NCBI GenBank assembly: GCA_964642485.1
Contig: CAZXPA010000041.1
Coordinates: 1-6,145, forward strand
Direction of reading: 5' to 3'
DNA length: 6,145 nucleotides
DNA from: CAZXPA01 sp964642485
Lineage (GTDB): Bacteria > Patescibacteriota > Patescibacteriia > UBA2591 > UBA6264
Part shown: positions 1 through 4,160 of the stretch, one piece after another
Layout of the letters: the number at the start of each line of letters is the position of its first letter
Position numbering within the stretch: position 1 is the first letter of the stretch
The notes under the pieces: generated by a model
Database searches by the model: none
The model's input: only the letters and a program-made list of their open reading frames with translations
Told to the model about the DNA's origin: nothing
Program-made: the position numbers and the translations under genes

Positions 1-51
1 CCGCCCGCCTCGGCACCGGCAACTAACTTCCTCGCAGACTGGTCTACATAA
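1..51 (+). CDS. possible 3' end of an unrecognised CDS (partial)
   Basis: Frame 1 reads 16 codons, PPASAPATNFLADWST, then TAA at 49-51. The segment is far richer in GC than the DNA after it, and Pro/Ala-rich before an aromatic tail, which would fit the C-terminus of a low-complexity extracellular protein. No family can be recognised from so few residues. Frame 2 also stays open to about 107, so the frame choice is uncertain. The upstream sequence is needed to decide. Confidence 0.25.
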   Translation, partial: PPASAPATNFLADWST

Positions 52-53
52 CA

Positions 54-68
54 TGGGGTCTGGCCCCA
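54..68. repeat. odd-centred palindrome TGGGG-TCTGG-CCCCA
   Basis: A 15-nt inverted repeat centred on T61, with seven pairs including one G-T. It lies three bases after the putative stop codon at 49-51. There is no U tract on either transcribed side, so it is not a convincing terminator. Its centre (GTCTGRC) matches that of the larger palindrome inside the gene at 1990-2014. GGGGTCTGACCCC-type palindromes are often associated with REP elements; membership here is inferred. Confidence 0.5.
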
Positions 69-110
69 AAAACAGGCACTCGGAAATCCGCTTCAGTTCC
101 GGTTTATAGA

Positions 111-147
111 ACGATTTTTCAAATTTGGCACGATTTTGAACGATTTT
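111..147. repeat. three direct copies of ACGATTTT
   Basis: ACGATTTT occurs at 111-118, 130-137 and 140-147. Two of the copies lie in the longer phrase GAACGATTTT followed by TCAAAT or CAAAT. The spacing (19 and 10) is irregular. I see no gene here; the stretch 69-156 otherwise holds nothing recognisable. Confidence 0.5.
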
Positions 148-156
148 CAAATGAAC

Positions 157-180
157 AAAAAAACAGCTCTTTAAAAGCTG
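157..180 (-). terminator. rho-independent terminator, copy 1
   Basis: On the minus strand this reads CAGCT-TTTAAAG-AGCTG followed by seven T. It has a 5-bp stem that can extend with A-T pairs, plus a U tract, the classic intrinsic terminator form. It would end minus-strand transcripts from the tRNA or the small-RNA promoter that pass the terminator at 217-191. The 23 bases 158-180 are identical to 471-493 after hicA. Confidence 0.65.
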
Positions 181-190
181 AACGATAAAA

Positions 191-217
191 TCAAAAATCT
201 CGTTGCGAGAACGAGAT
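191..217 (-). terminator. rho-independent terminator of the putative small RNA
   Basis: The minus strand reads ATCTCGTT-CTCGC-AACGAGAT and then TTTTGATTTT. The 8-bp stem (217-210 with 204-197) is perfect, the loop has five bases, and the U-rich tail is interrupted by one GA. It lies about 55 bases downstream of the predicted start of the minus-strand small RNA and is the natural end for it. Confidence 0.7.
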
Positions 218-272
218 CTTTGAGCGGATTCTAGTTCGTCTAACTAGCAGATCCATTGCAGTTTGACACTGT
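191..272 (-). ncRNA. putative small RNA antisense to the adjacent tRNA's D and anticodon arms
   Basis: Seen: a promoter-like TTGACA-16-TAAAAT at 307-280 would start RNA near 272, and a strong intrinsic terminator ends at about 191, giving roughly 82 nt with no good ORF. The RNA begins with CAGTGTCAAACTGC, the exact complement of the tRNA anticodon-arm sequence (375-388). It then carries GGATCT and TTAGACGAA, complements of tRNA positions 389-394 and 400-408, in the same order. On its own it can form hairpins CAGT-GTCAA-ACTG and CTAGTT-AGACG-AACTAG, whose loops complement the tRNA anticodon loop and D stem. Inference: an RNA that pairs with the tRNA or its precursor. Alternative: a decayed, inverted partial copy of the tRNA gene that is not functional. 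I know of no named family like it. Confidence 0.4.
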
Positions 273-279
273 AAGTATA

Positions 280-307
280 ATTTTAAAGCATTTAGATTAT
301 TTGTCAA
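280..307 (-). promoter_or_regulatory. minus-strand promoter of the putative small RNA
   Basis: Minus strand: -35 TTGACA (307-302, consensus), 16-bp spacer, -10 TAAAAT (285-280, one mismatch). A start near 272 is expected. It lies 36 bp beyond the 3' end of the tRNA and points away from it. A GTTATCCACA sequence (326-317) lies 9 bp upstream of the -35, an arrangement also found at the hicBA promoter. Confidence 0.55.
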
Positions 308-316
308 CTGGTTACC

Positions 317-326
317 TGTGGATAAC
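317..326 (-). promoter_or_regulatory. GTTATCCACA, DnaA-box-like site upstream of a -35
   Basis: The minus strand contains TTATCCACA, an exact match to the consensus DnaA box, preceded by G. It sits 9 bp upstream of the TTGACA of the small-RNA promoter. The same ten bases recur at 1034-1025, 7 bp upstream of the TTGACA of the hicBA promoter. A single box does not make an origin. It may be a regulator site, an upstream promoter element, or DnaA-responsive control. Confidence 0.45.
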
Positions 327-342
327 TAAAAGGCAGCCCTTA

Positions 343-414
343 TGGACCGTGCGGGAGTCGAACCCGCATCCCGCCAGTGTCAAACTGCGGATCTTACCAT
401 TAGACGAACGGCCC
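343..414 (-). tRNA. tRNA gene, anticodon assignment ambiguous (UGA in the canonical register; GAC also present)
   Basis: A 72-nt cloverleaf reads on the minus strand. The acceptor stem is GGGCCGT with ACGGTCC (7 pairs, one G-U) and discriminator A; CCA is not encoded. D arm: GTCT-AATGGTA-AGAT. T arm: GCGGG-TTCGACT-CCCGC, a perfect stem. In the usual numbering the anticodon loop is TTTGACA, giving UGA, which would be serine, but the long serine variable arm is missing. Shifting by one gives GAC (valine), which suits discriminator A but breaks the stem. The stem CGCAG/CTGGC has mismatches at 27-43 and 28-42; it pairs fully only if a G is bulged (CCGC with GCGG, AG with CT). Its own promoter lies at 464-436. 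A real tRNA gene is likely; identity is open, and a degenerate or specialised tRNA is possible. Confidence 0.85.
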
Positions 415-435
415 GGTCAAGGACTGCCAGTAAAG

Positions 436-464
436 ATTATATCAAACCCAAGAAAAGCAGTCAA
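436..464 (-). promoter_or_regulatory. tRNA promoter
   Basis: Minus strand: -35 TTGACT (464-459), 17-bp spacer, -10 TATAAT (441-436, perfect). The expected start is near 429, leaving a short 5' leader of about 15 nt before the tRNA at 414. It begins directly after the U tract of the hicBA terminator, so the two units are tightly packed but insulated. Confidence 0.8.
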
Positions 465-470
465 TAAAAT

Positions 471-493
471 AAAAAACAGCTCTTTAAAAGCTG
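471..493 (-). terminator. rho-independent terminator of hicBA, copy 2
   Basis: Minus strand CAGCT-TTTAAAG-AGCTG then TTTTTT, 32 bases after the hicA stop codon. The 23 bases are identical to 158-180, so the same terminator was copied or is a dispersed repeat. Confidence 0.7.
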
Positions 494-524
494 CTTGGAA
501 ATGAATATAGCCGCTGACTGGTTT

Positions 525-737
525 TTATAAATTCCTAAAGTCTTTTTCTGAAATTCTTACTTGTTTGATTATTCTTTTGAGTAAAGGAACGCCAATATCT
601 TTTCCATGAGGATTAGGAATAAATATTTTTTGATTACCTCGTTTCATATATTGATGTCTGGGAGCAGCAAAAAGTCCTTCAAATCCTAATTTCCTTAACT
701 TTTTAATAAGGATTCTTCGGCTAACGGGATTTAGCAT
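525..737 (-). CDS. hicA: HicA-like toxin (mRNA interferase)
   Basis: A 70-residue basic protein with the HicA/YcfA layout: N-terminal helix (residues 5-18, RRILIKKLRKLGF), a strand-loop with the likely catalytic His28 in PRHQYM (family pattern GSHH), a strand (KIFIPNP), then HGKDIG and a C-terminal helix (PLLKRIIKQVRIS). HicA proteins are small dsRBD-fold RNases that cleave mRNA and are held inactive by HicB. Its ATG lies inside the end of hicB (17-bp overlap) and has no visible Shine-Dalgarno site, so its translation is probably coupled to that of hicB. The order is antitoxin first, the reverse of the E. coli hicAB order. A terminator follows 32 bases on. Family assignment is fairly sure; toxicity is inferred. 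Confidence 0.82.
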   Translation of the reverse strand: MLNPVSRRILIKKLRKLGFEGLFAAPRHQYMKRGNQKIFIPNPHGKDIGVPLLKRIIKQVRISEKDFRNL

Positions 738-978
738 ATTCTAATTTTTTAGCAAGTTTTTTAAAATTAGGTAGCTTCTGTTTTTCAGCTAAGCTGACTA
801 GAATATAGTCTTCAATAACCTCAGCTAATTGATTTCTAACCTCTTCAACTGTATCAGCCTGAGCATAAGCTCCAGGAAGTATATCCACGCTAGCACACCA
901 ACTTTTAGTTTTTTTATCGTATTCGTAGTTGGCCTTTTTTAGCAGTTTTTCAATGTAAGAATTAATAAATAGTTTCAT
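721..978 (-). CDS. hicB: HicB-like antitoxin
   Basis: An 85-residue protein. Residues 17-60 match the HicB partial RNase H fold: YEYDKKTKSWCASV, then LPGAYAQADTVEEVRNQLAEVIEDYI, corresponding to the family's LPG-x-x-x-x-GDTxEEA signature and following helix. The remaining C-terminal tail (residues 61-85) is short and basic, and no helix-turn-helix or ribbon-helix-helix DNA-binding domain is visible. Autoregulation by this protein alone is therefore unclear. It precedes and overlaps hicA. The promoter -10 ends at 988, so the transcript should start about 3 bases before the ATG at 978, giving an almost leaderless mRNA. Expected role: neutralise HicA by direct binding. Confidence 0.8.
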   Translation of the reverse strand: MKLFINSYIEKLLKKANYEYDKKTKSWCASVDILPGAYAQADTVEEVRNQLAEVIEDYILVSLAEKQKLPNFKKLAKKLEYAKSR

Positions 979-987
979 ACATTAATA

Positions 988-1017
988 ATTTTACAGTAAA
1001 AACATTGTTTTTGTCAA
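988..1017 (-). promoter_or_regulatory. hicBA promoter
   Basis: Minus strand: -35 TTGACA (1017-1012, consensus), 18-bp spacer, -10 TAAAAT (993-988) preceded by TG. The predicted start is near 981, three bases from the hicB ATG. GTTATCCACA lies 7 bp upstream of the -35. Confidence 0.65.
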
Positions 1018-1024
1018 ATTTTTT

Positions 1025-1034
1025 TGTGGATAAC
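1025..1034 (-). promoter_or_regulatory. GTTATCCACA, DnaA-box-like site upstream of the hicBA -35
   Basis: A second exact TTATCCACA with the same preceding G as at 326-317, same strand, and similar distance from a TTGACA. It lies between the divergent hicBA and 1073 genes and could act on either. Confidence 0.45.
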
Positions 1035-1072
1035 TTCGGGTAATTTTCAAATATTAGAAAAAATAAATAACA

Positions 1073-2806
1073 ATGCCAAATTATAAAGATAAAAAATTAA
1101 AATCTTGGAAGATTAGACCTATTAAAAAAAGATATTTTGGTTTAACAACCCTTGTTTTAGCAATTATTTTTGCTTTGCTTTTGGTTTATCAACAAACAGC
1201 TGAAGAGCCAGAGGTTTCTTATCCAGCTGAACCAGCCGAGTCAGAAAAGCCAGAAGAGATTCAGCCTGAACAAGCAATCCAACCCCAAAAAGAAACCCTA
1301 GAGGCTAAACCATCAGAGGGGATAAAAATAAGTGGTCAATTTTATACTGCTACCTTTAGTGATTCATTTTCTGGTTTAGCTTGGTTAGATGAAGAAAAAA
1401 CCACCTTATACTTTGACTGGACAGGGACAAATTTACTTTTTCCACCAAAGATTGAAGTGAAGGAGATCTTGACCAAAGAGGTTTTAAATAATTTTATCAC
1501 AGAGCAAGTTGGCTCTAGTGAGGAAAGAGTTTTGTTTTTAGGCCAGGATCGATTAACTGGACAAAAACAAATCTTGCTTTGGCAGCCAGATCTTGCCCAG
1601 GTTGAACCTGGGCAGGAACAATGGTCAAAGTTTGATTTTAGCCAAGTTGGCCTTGAGCAAGATATAGAAGTTGTTGCCATCCGATCTCAACAGACAGGCT
1701 GGTTGGTTTTTGCTCAACAGGCAGATCAATCATCAATTATTATTTACCAGTTATCAGTTAGTCCTGAAAAAATTCCTTTGGAATTATCAGTTATTAATAA
1801 ATCTATGTTGCGGGTTGAATTTGTAAAAGATTTGCAAGTTGCTTGCGGACATAAGCTTTGCTTAATTTACCTTTCCTCTTTATCAGGATTTTGGGAGTTT
1901 AATATTCAAAGCAATGAGTTTCAAAAGTTAACTAAGTTATCGGCTATTTTTCAAAAACAAAATCCTGAGCAAATTGTCTTAGCCCCCCCCTTGGTCAGGT
2001 CTGACCTGACCAGGTCCGCAGGTCAGGAAAAGTGGTTAATTGCCTGGGCCAAGGGACAGCAATTCAAGCTTGAGGAGTATCAGCCAGCGGATCAATCTTT
2101 AAATGTTCTTATTTCTCAATCAACAAAACATCCTGGTCAACTAGCTTTTCTGCTTTTAAGTGATGACAAGATTTTTGTTTTCTGGGCCAGTGATTTTAGT
2201 CAAGGGTATAGGGTTGATTTTAAAGGCAGGATCATTGATTTTAGTTCTAAATTTGGCTGGCGAATTTCCGCTAATCAAAAGGTCCGGCTTTATGAGTTTT
2301 CCAAGTCAATCTATATTAAAAATAAGAGCGGAAGCATTATCCGCTGGAACCAAGATTTAAACGTTAAAATTAATCAAGAATTTTGGCTAGCTTATACTCC
2401 GAATTTTTTAGAAATTATCCCTTTTAATCATCAATCATCTGGCGGTTATTTAATTGCTGGCGTGCCTAATAATGGGACAAAAGTTTATCAGTTTACTGAT
2501 TTGGGTTTTAATTTAGATGCGCTTAGGCAAGTTGTCTCAAAAAAAGTTAATTTTTCAGTGGCTGAGATTAAAGCGGCTCAAATTAGCCATTTACAAGGCT
2601 CAGAGGTTAATAGTCAAATAGAATATTTTCTTTCTAATAATGGAGGTGAAAATTGGCACCAGGTTGATTTAGGTGGAATTATTAATTTTGAAACCTTAGG
2701 CAATGATTTGCGCTGGAAAACTCAAATTACGCCCCAGGAATTATCAACTAATTACCAGACCCCTTATCTTTCTTCAATTAATTTGAAATATTGGTATGCC
2801 AGGTAG
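1073..2806 (+). CDS. membrane-anchored exported protein with C-terminal Asp-box-like module
   Basis: A 577-residue protein. Residues 1-20 are very basic (cytoplasmic), 21-39 form a single membrane helix (YFGLTTLVLAIIFALLLVY), and 42-82 form a Glu/Pro/Gln-rich linker; the rest should lie outside the cell. The large middle part (about 90-480) is rich in short beta-strand stretches ending in aromatics (ILLWQP, GWLVFAQQ, WLIAWAK, KIFVFWAS), like a degenerate beta-propeller, though no repeat is sharp enough to prove it. Residues about 490-577 hold VNFSVAEIKAAQIS and then YFLSNNGGENWHQV, an Asp-box-like SxNxGxxW. LRWKTQIT and SSINLKYWY follow, the layout of sugar- or surface-binding beta-sandwich tails. 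The ATG at 1073 starts just before the basic N-terminus; only a weak Shine-Dalgarno is seen. The gene carries two perfect or near-perfect palindromes and a C8 tract. No function can be named; a role at the cell surface is likely. Confidence 0.85.
   Translation: MPNYKDKKLKSWKIRPIKKRYFGLTTLVLAIIFALLLVYQQTAEEPEVSYPAEPAESEKPEEIQPEQAIQPQKETLEAKPSEGIKISGQFYTATFSDSFSGLAWLDEEKTTLYFDWTGTNLLFPPKIEVKEILTKEVLNNFITEQVGSSEERVLFLGQDRLTGQKQILLWQPDLAQVEPGQEQWSKFDFSQVGLEQDIEVVAIRSQQTGWLVFAQQADQSSIIIYQLSVSPEKIPLELSVINKSMLRVEFVKDLQVACGHKLCLIYLSSLSGFWEFNIQSNEFQKLTKLSAIFQKQNPEQIVLAPPLVRSDLTRSAGQEKWLIAWAKGQQFKLEEYQPADQSLNVLISQSTKHPGQLAFLLLSDDKIFVFWASDFSQGYRVDFKGRIIDFSSKFGWRISANQKVRLYEFSKSIYIKNKSGSIIRWNQDLNVKINQEFWLAYTPNFLEIIPFNHQSSGGYLIAGVPNNGTKVYQFTDLGFNLDALRQVVSKKVNFSVAEIKAAQISHLQGSEVNSQIEYFLSNNGGENWHQVDLGGIINFETLGNDLRWKTQITPQELSTNYQTPYLSSINLKYWYAR
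1594..1614. repeat. in-gene palindrome GCCCAGGTT-G-AACCTGGGC
   Basis: A perfect 10-bp inverted repeat (including outer T-A) around a single central G1604, inside the 1073 gene at residues about 174-181 (AQVEPGQ). It is much richer in GC than its surroundings. A cruciform or mRNA hairpin with a one-base centre is possible; it reads through in frame. Confidence 0.75.
1990..2014. repeat. in-gene palindrome GGTCAGGTC-T-GACCTGACC
   Basis: A 12-pair inverted repeat (one G-T) around T2002, inside the 1073 gene at residues about 306-314 (LVRSDLTRS). It directly follows a C8 run (1983-1990) and is followed by another CAGGTC fragment and GCAGGTCAGG to 2027. This Arg/Ser/Asp-rich stretch looks inserted between beta-rich segments. 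The centre GTCTGAC resembles that of the palindrome at 54-68. Confidence 0.75.
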
Positions 2807-2811
2807 AGAAA

Positions 2812-3033
2812 ATGGAAAATAGTAAAAATAAAACTATTAAGAGTTTTCAAGATTTGATAATTTATCAGAATCTTTATAATGAAATAATTCATCATTTGTC
2901 AGTCTGTGTGGATGTTTATAAGGAATATGTTGATGTCGGGTTGGTTAAGGAAATTATAGATTTATATGATGTTAGCTGTAAACAATTAACAAAATTGGGA
3001 CAAAGTTGGCAAGATTATCACAAAAATAGATAA
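2812..3033 (+). CDS. short four-helix-bundle (23S rRNA IVP-type)-like protein, probably shortened
   Basis: A 73-residue protein from the ATG at 2812. An in-frame TTG at 2791 lies inside the previous gene and is less likely. AGG at 2801-2803, overlapping the upstream stop codon TAG (2804-2806), is a suitable ribosome site with 8-bp spacing, so translation is probably coupled. IKSFQDLIIYQNLYNEI (residues 9-25) matches the first helix of four-helix-bundle/IVP proteins (pattern KSFxDLxVWQ). The conserved second helix (RRAxxSIxxNIAEG) is absent, and the rest (VDVGLVKEIIDLYDVSCKQLTKL) resembles only a late helix. The usual length is about 115-125 residues, so this looks like an internal-deletion derivative or a distant small relative. 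Function unknown. Confidence 0.6.
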   Translation: MENSKNKTIKSFQDLIIYQNLYNEIIHHLSVCVDVYKEYVDVGLVKEIIDLYDVSCKQLTKLGQSWQDYHKNR

Positions 3034-3037
3034 AGCC

Positions 3038-3075
3038 AATTTCTAATTTCTATATAGCTAATTTCTAACTTCTAG
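3038..3075. repeat. imperfect CTAATTTCTA repeats
   Basis: Directly after the shortened four-helix gene come CAATTTCTAATTTCTA (3038-3053) and GCTAATTTCTAACTTCTAG (3057-3075), short imperfect repeats of TTTCTAA. AT-rich repeats of this kind also flank the full four-helix gene at 4273. Confidence 0.5.
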
Positions 3076-3076
3076 A

Positions 3077-3104
3077 TTGTTAATCGTTAAATCTTTGATA
3101 TAAT
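3077..3104 (+). promoter_or_regulatory. possible promoter for the 3283-4159 operon
   Basis: TTGTTA (3077-3082), a 16-bp spacer and TATAAT (3099-3104) would start RNA near 3111 and leave a leader of about 170 nt. The DNA is very AT-rich, so a chance match is possible. Within the leader lies a GC-richer patch at 3145-3173 holding GTTC-TGC-GAAC, then AGTGAGCAGGTTC, with two GGTTCT direct copies. The remainder of 3105-3282 shows nothing else I can name. Confidence 0.4.
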
Positions 3105-3282
3105 TAAATTACTTTCATTTATATACAATAGAACTTTAATTTCAAGGTTCTGCGAACGTAGTGAGCAGGTTCTTCTAATTAAATTACCTTTAAAAAATTA
3201 GATCTAAAAGGTTAAGTATTGAGAAAACACTAAAAAAACTAATGTCACTTTAATAATTTGTAATCAATTTAATTTTAAAAAG

Positions 3283-3585
3283 GTGAAAAAACAGAAATTG
3301 CCAAAAGATTTTAAGCCGCTCCTTTGGTCATATAAATTTTCTGAAGTTGATCCAGAAAAGGACAAGCGAGTTATTATTGTTAATACAATTAACTATGGGA
3401 ATTGGCATCAGTGGCAGTGGATAATTAAAAAATATGGCCGAGAATATATAAAGCGGTTTCTTATTAATACGCCAGTGAGCGAGTTTTTCCCTAGGCCGCT
3501 TGATTTAATTTCTCTTTTATTAGGAATTAAAAATTTTAAATATGCATCCCGGAACGATTACATCAAAGCAAAAAAAAATCTTTGA
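3283..3585 (+). CDS. DUF6922-like small protein, probable antitoxin partner
   Basis: A 100-residue protein resembling the DUF6922 family: FKPLLWSYKFSEVDPEKDKRVII (residues 11-33), then NYGNWHQWQWIIKKYGREYIKRFL (37-60), a compact helical protein often found just before AbiEii-type nucleotidyltransferases. It overlaps the next gene by 44 bp in another frame, so the pair is one transcript with coupled translation. The start is unsure: GTG at 3283 has AAAAAG directly against it, whereas TTG at 3298 would let AGGTGA (3281-3286) act as a somewhat distant ribosome site and give a 95-residue protein. By position it is the likely antitoxin; that is inferred from context and not from a DNA-binding motif. 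Confidence 0.7.
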   Translation: MKKQKLPKDFKPLLWSYKFSEVDPEKDKRVIIVNTINYGNWHQWQWIIKKYGREYIKRFLINTPVSEFFPRPLDLISLLLGIKNFKYASRNDYIKAKKNL

Positions 3586-4159
3586 GAAATTAGATAAATT
3601 TCCAAAGTTTTATTTAGTCGGAGGCACAGCTTTGGCGTTGCAAATTGGCCATCGGATTTCAGTTGATTTTGATCTATTTTCAAAACAGGATATTACTCGC
3701 CAAACTTTAAACAAAGTTAGAAGAGTTTTTCGCGGTTCAAAAATTGAGGTTATTAGAGAACATTCAGAACAATTAAGTGTCACCATTGATCGGATTAAAA
3801 TAGATTTTGTTAAATATCCTTTTCCTTTGATTTTTAAGCTAATTAAATATCAAGGGGTAAATATTTTAAAAATCCCTGAGATTGCTGTAATGAAAGCATA
3901 TGCTTTGGGCAGAAGGCCGATTTTGAAGGATTATATAGATTTATATTATATTTTAAAAGAAAAATACATAACTTTAGAAAAAATTGTTAAGTTAGGACAA
4001 AAAAAGTATAAAGGTGAATTTAATCCAAGATTATTTTTAGAGCAACTGATTTATTTTAAAGATATACAAGATATGCAGATTGATTTTTTAAAAAAACCAG
4101 TCAGCAAACAGGAAATGGAGACATTTTTCCGTAATGAAGTGAAAAAAATAAAATTATAA
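3542..4159 (+). CDS. AbiEii/MNT-type nucleotidyltransferase toxin
   Basis: A 205-residue protein with the nucleotidyltransferase motifs of the AbiEii/AbiGii family. GGTALAL (27-33) is the nucleotide-binding GG; SVDFDLF (40-46) carries the metal-binding Asp42 and Asp44. RIKIDFV (84-90) has the third acidic residue, Asp88, and LKDYIDLYYI (128-137) the KD-x-x-DL motif. AbiE systems act as phage-resistance toxin-antitoxin modules; related MNT enzymes add nucleotides to tRNA or other targets and so block translation. Here the small partner 3283-3585 precedes and overlaps it. The protein is shorter than AbiEii (about 300 residues) and nearer the minimal MNT-like form; all catalytic residues appear present. 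The target is not known. No strong ribosome site precedes the ATG, which fits coupling. Confidence 0.85.
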   Translation: MHPGTITSKQKKIFEKLDKFPKFYLVGGTALALQIGHRISVDFDLFSKQDITRQTLNKVRRVFRGSKIEVIREHSEQLSVTIDRIKIDFVKYPFPLIFKLIKYQGVNILKIPEIAVMKAYALGRRPILKDYIDLYYILKEKYITLEKIVKLGQKKYKGEFNPRLFLEQLIYFKDIQDMQIDFLKKPVSKQEMETFFRNEVKKIKL

Positions 4160-4160
4160 T

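Noticed and set aside
1..60. 5S or 23S rRNA fragment
   Set aside because: Only a loose likeness to the antisense of 5S rRNA; no convincing conserved helices or long matches.
231..276. Plus-strand tRNA gene
   Set aside because: TTCGTCTAA, AGATCC and GCAGTTTGACACTG resemble a tRNA D and anticodon arm, but there is no T arm or acceptor stem. The minus-strand promoter and terminator make an antisense RNA or a pseudo-copy more likely.
343..414. tRNA supporting UGA recoding (anticodon UCA), as in some CPR lineages
   Set aside because: The loop TTTGACA contains TGA, not TCA, and none of the genes in the window has an in-frame UGA.
256..504. 82-codon plus-strand open frame across the tRNA
   Set aside because: It runs antisense through a well-folded tRNA, its promoter and the hicBA terminator; the codons match nothing recognisable.
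317..1034. Replication origin
   Set aside because: Only two DnaA boxes 700 bp apart, no cluster, no dnaA or dnaN neighbour; both fit promoter-associated sites.
1342..1680. 112-codon minus-strand open frame
   Set aside because: A shadow of the 1073-2806 gene; Ser/Cys-rich composition without family features.
2160..2360. 66-codon plus-strand open frame in another phase
   Set aside because: Lies wholly inside the long gene with no ribosome site or recognisable motif.
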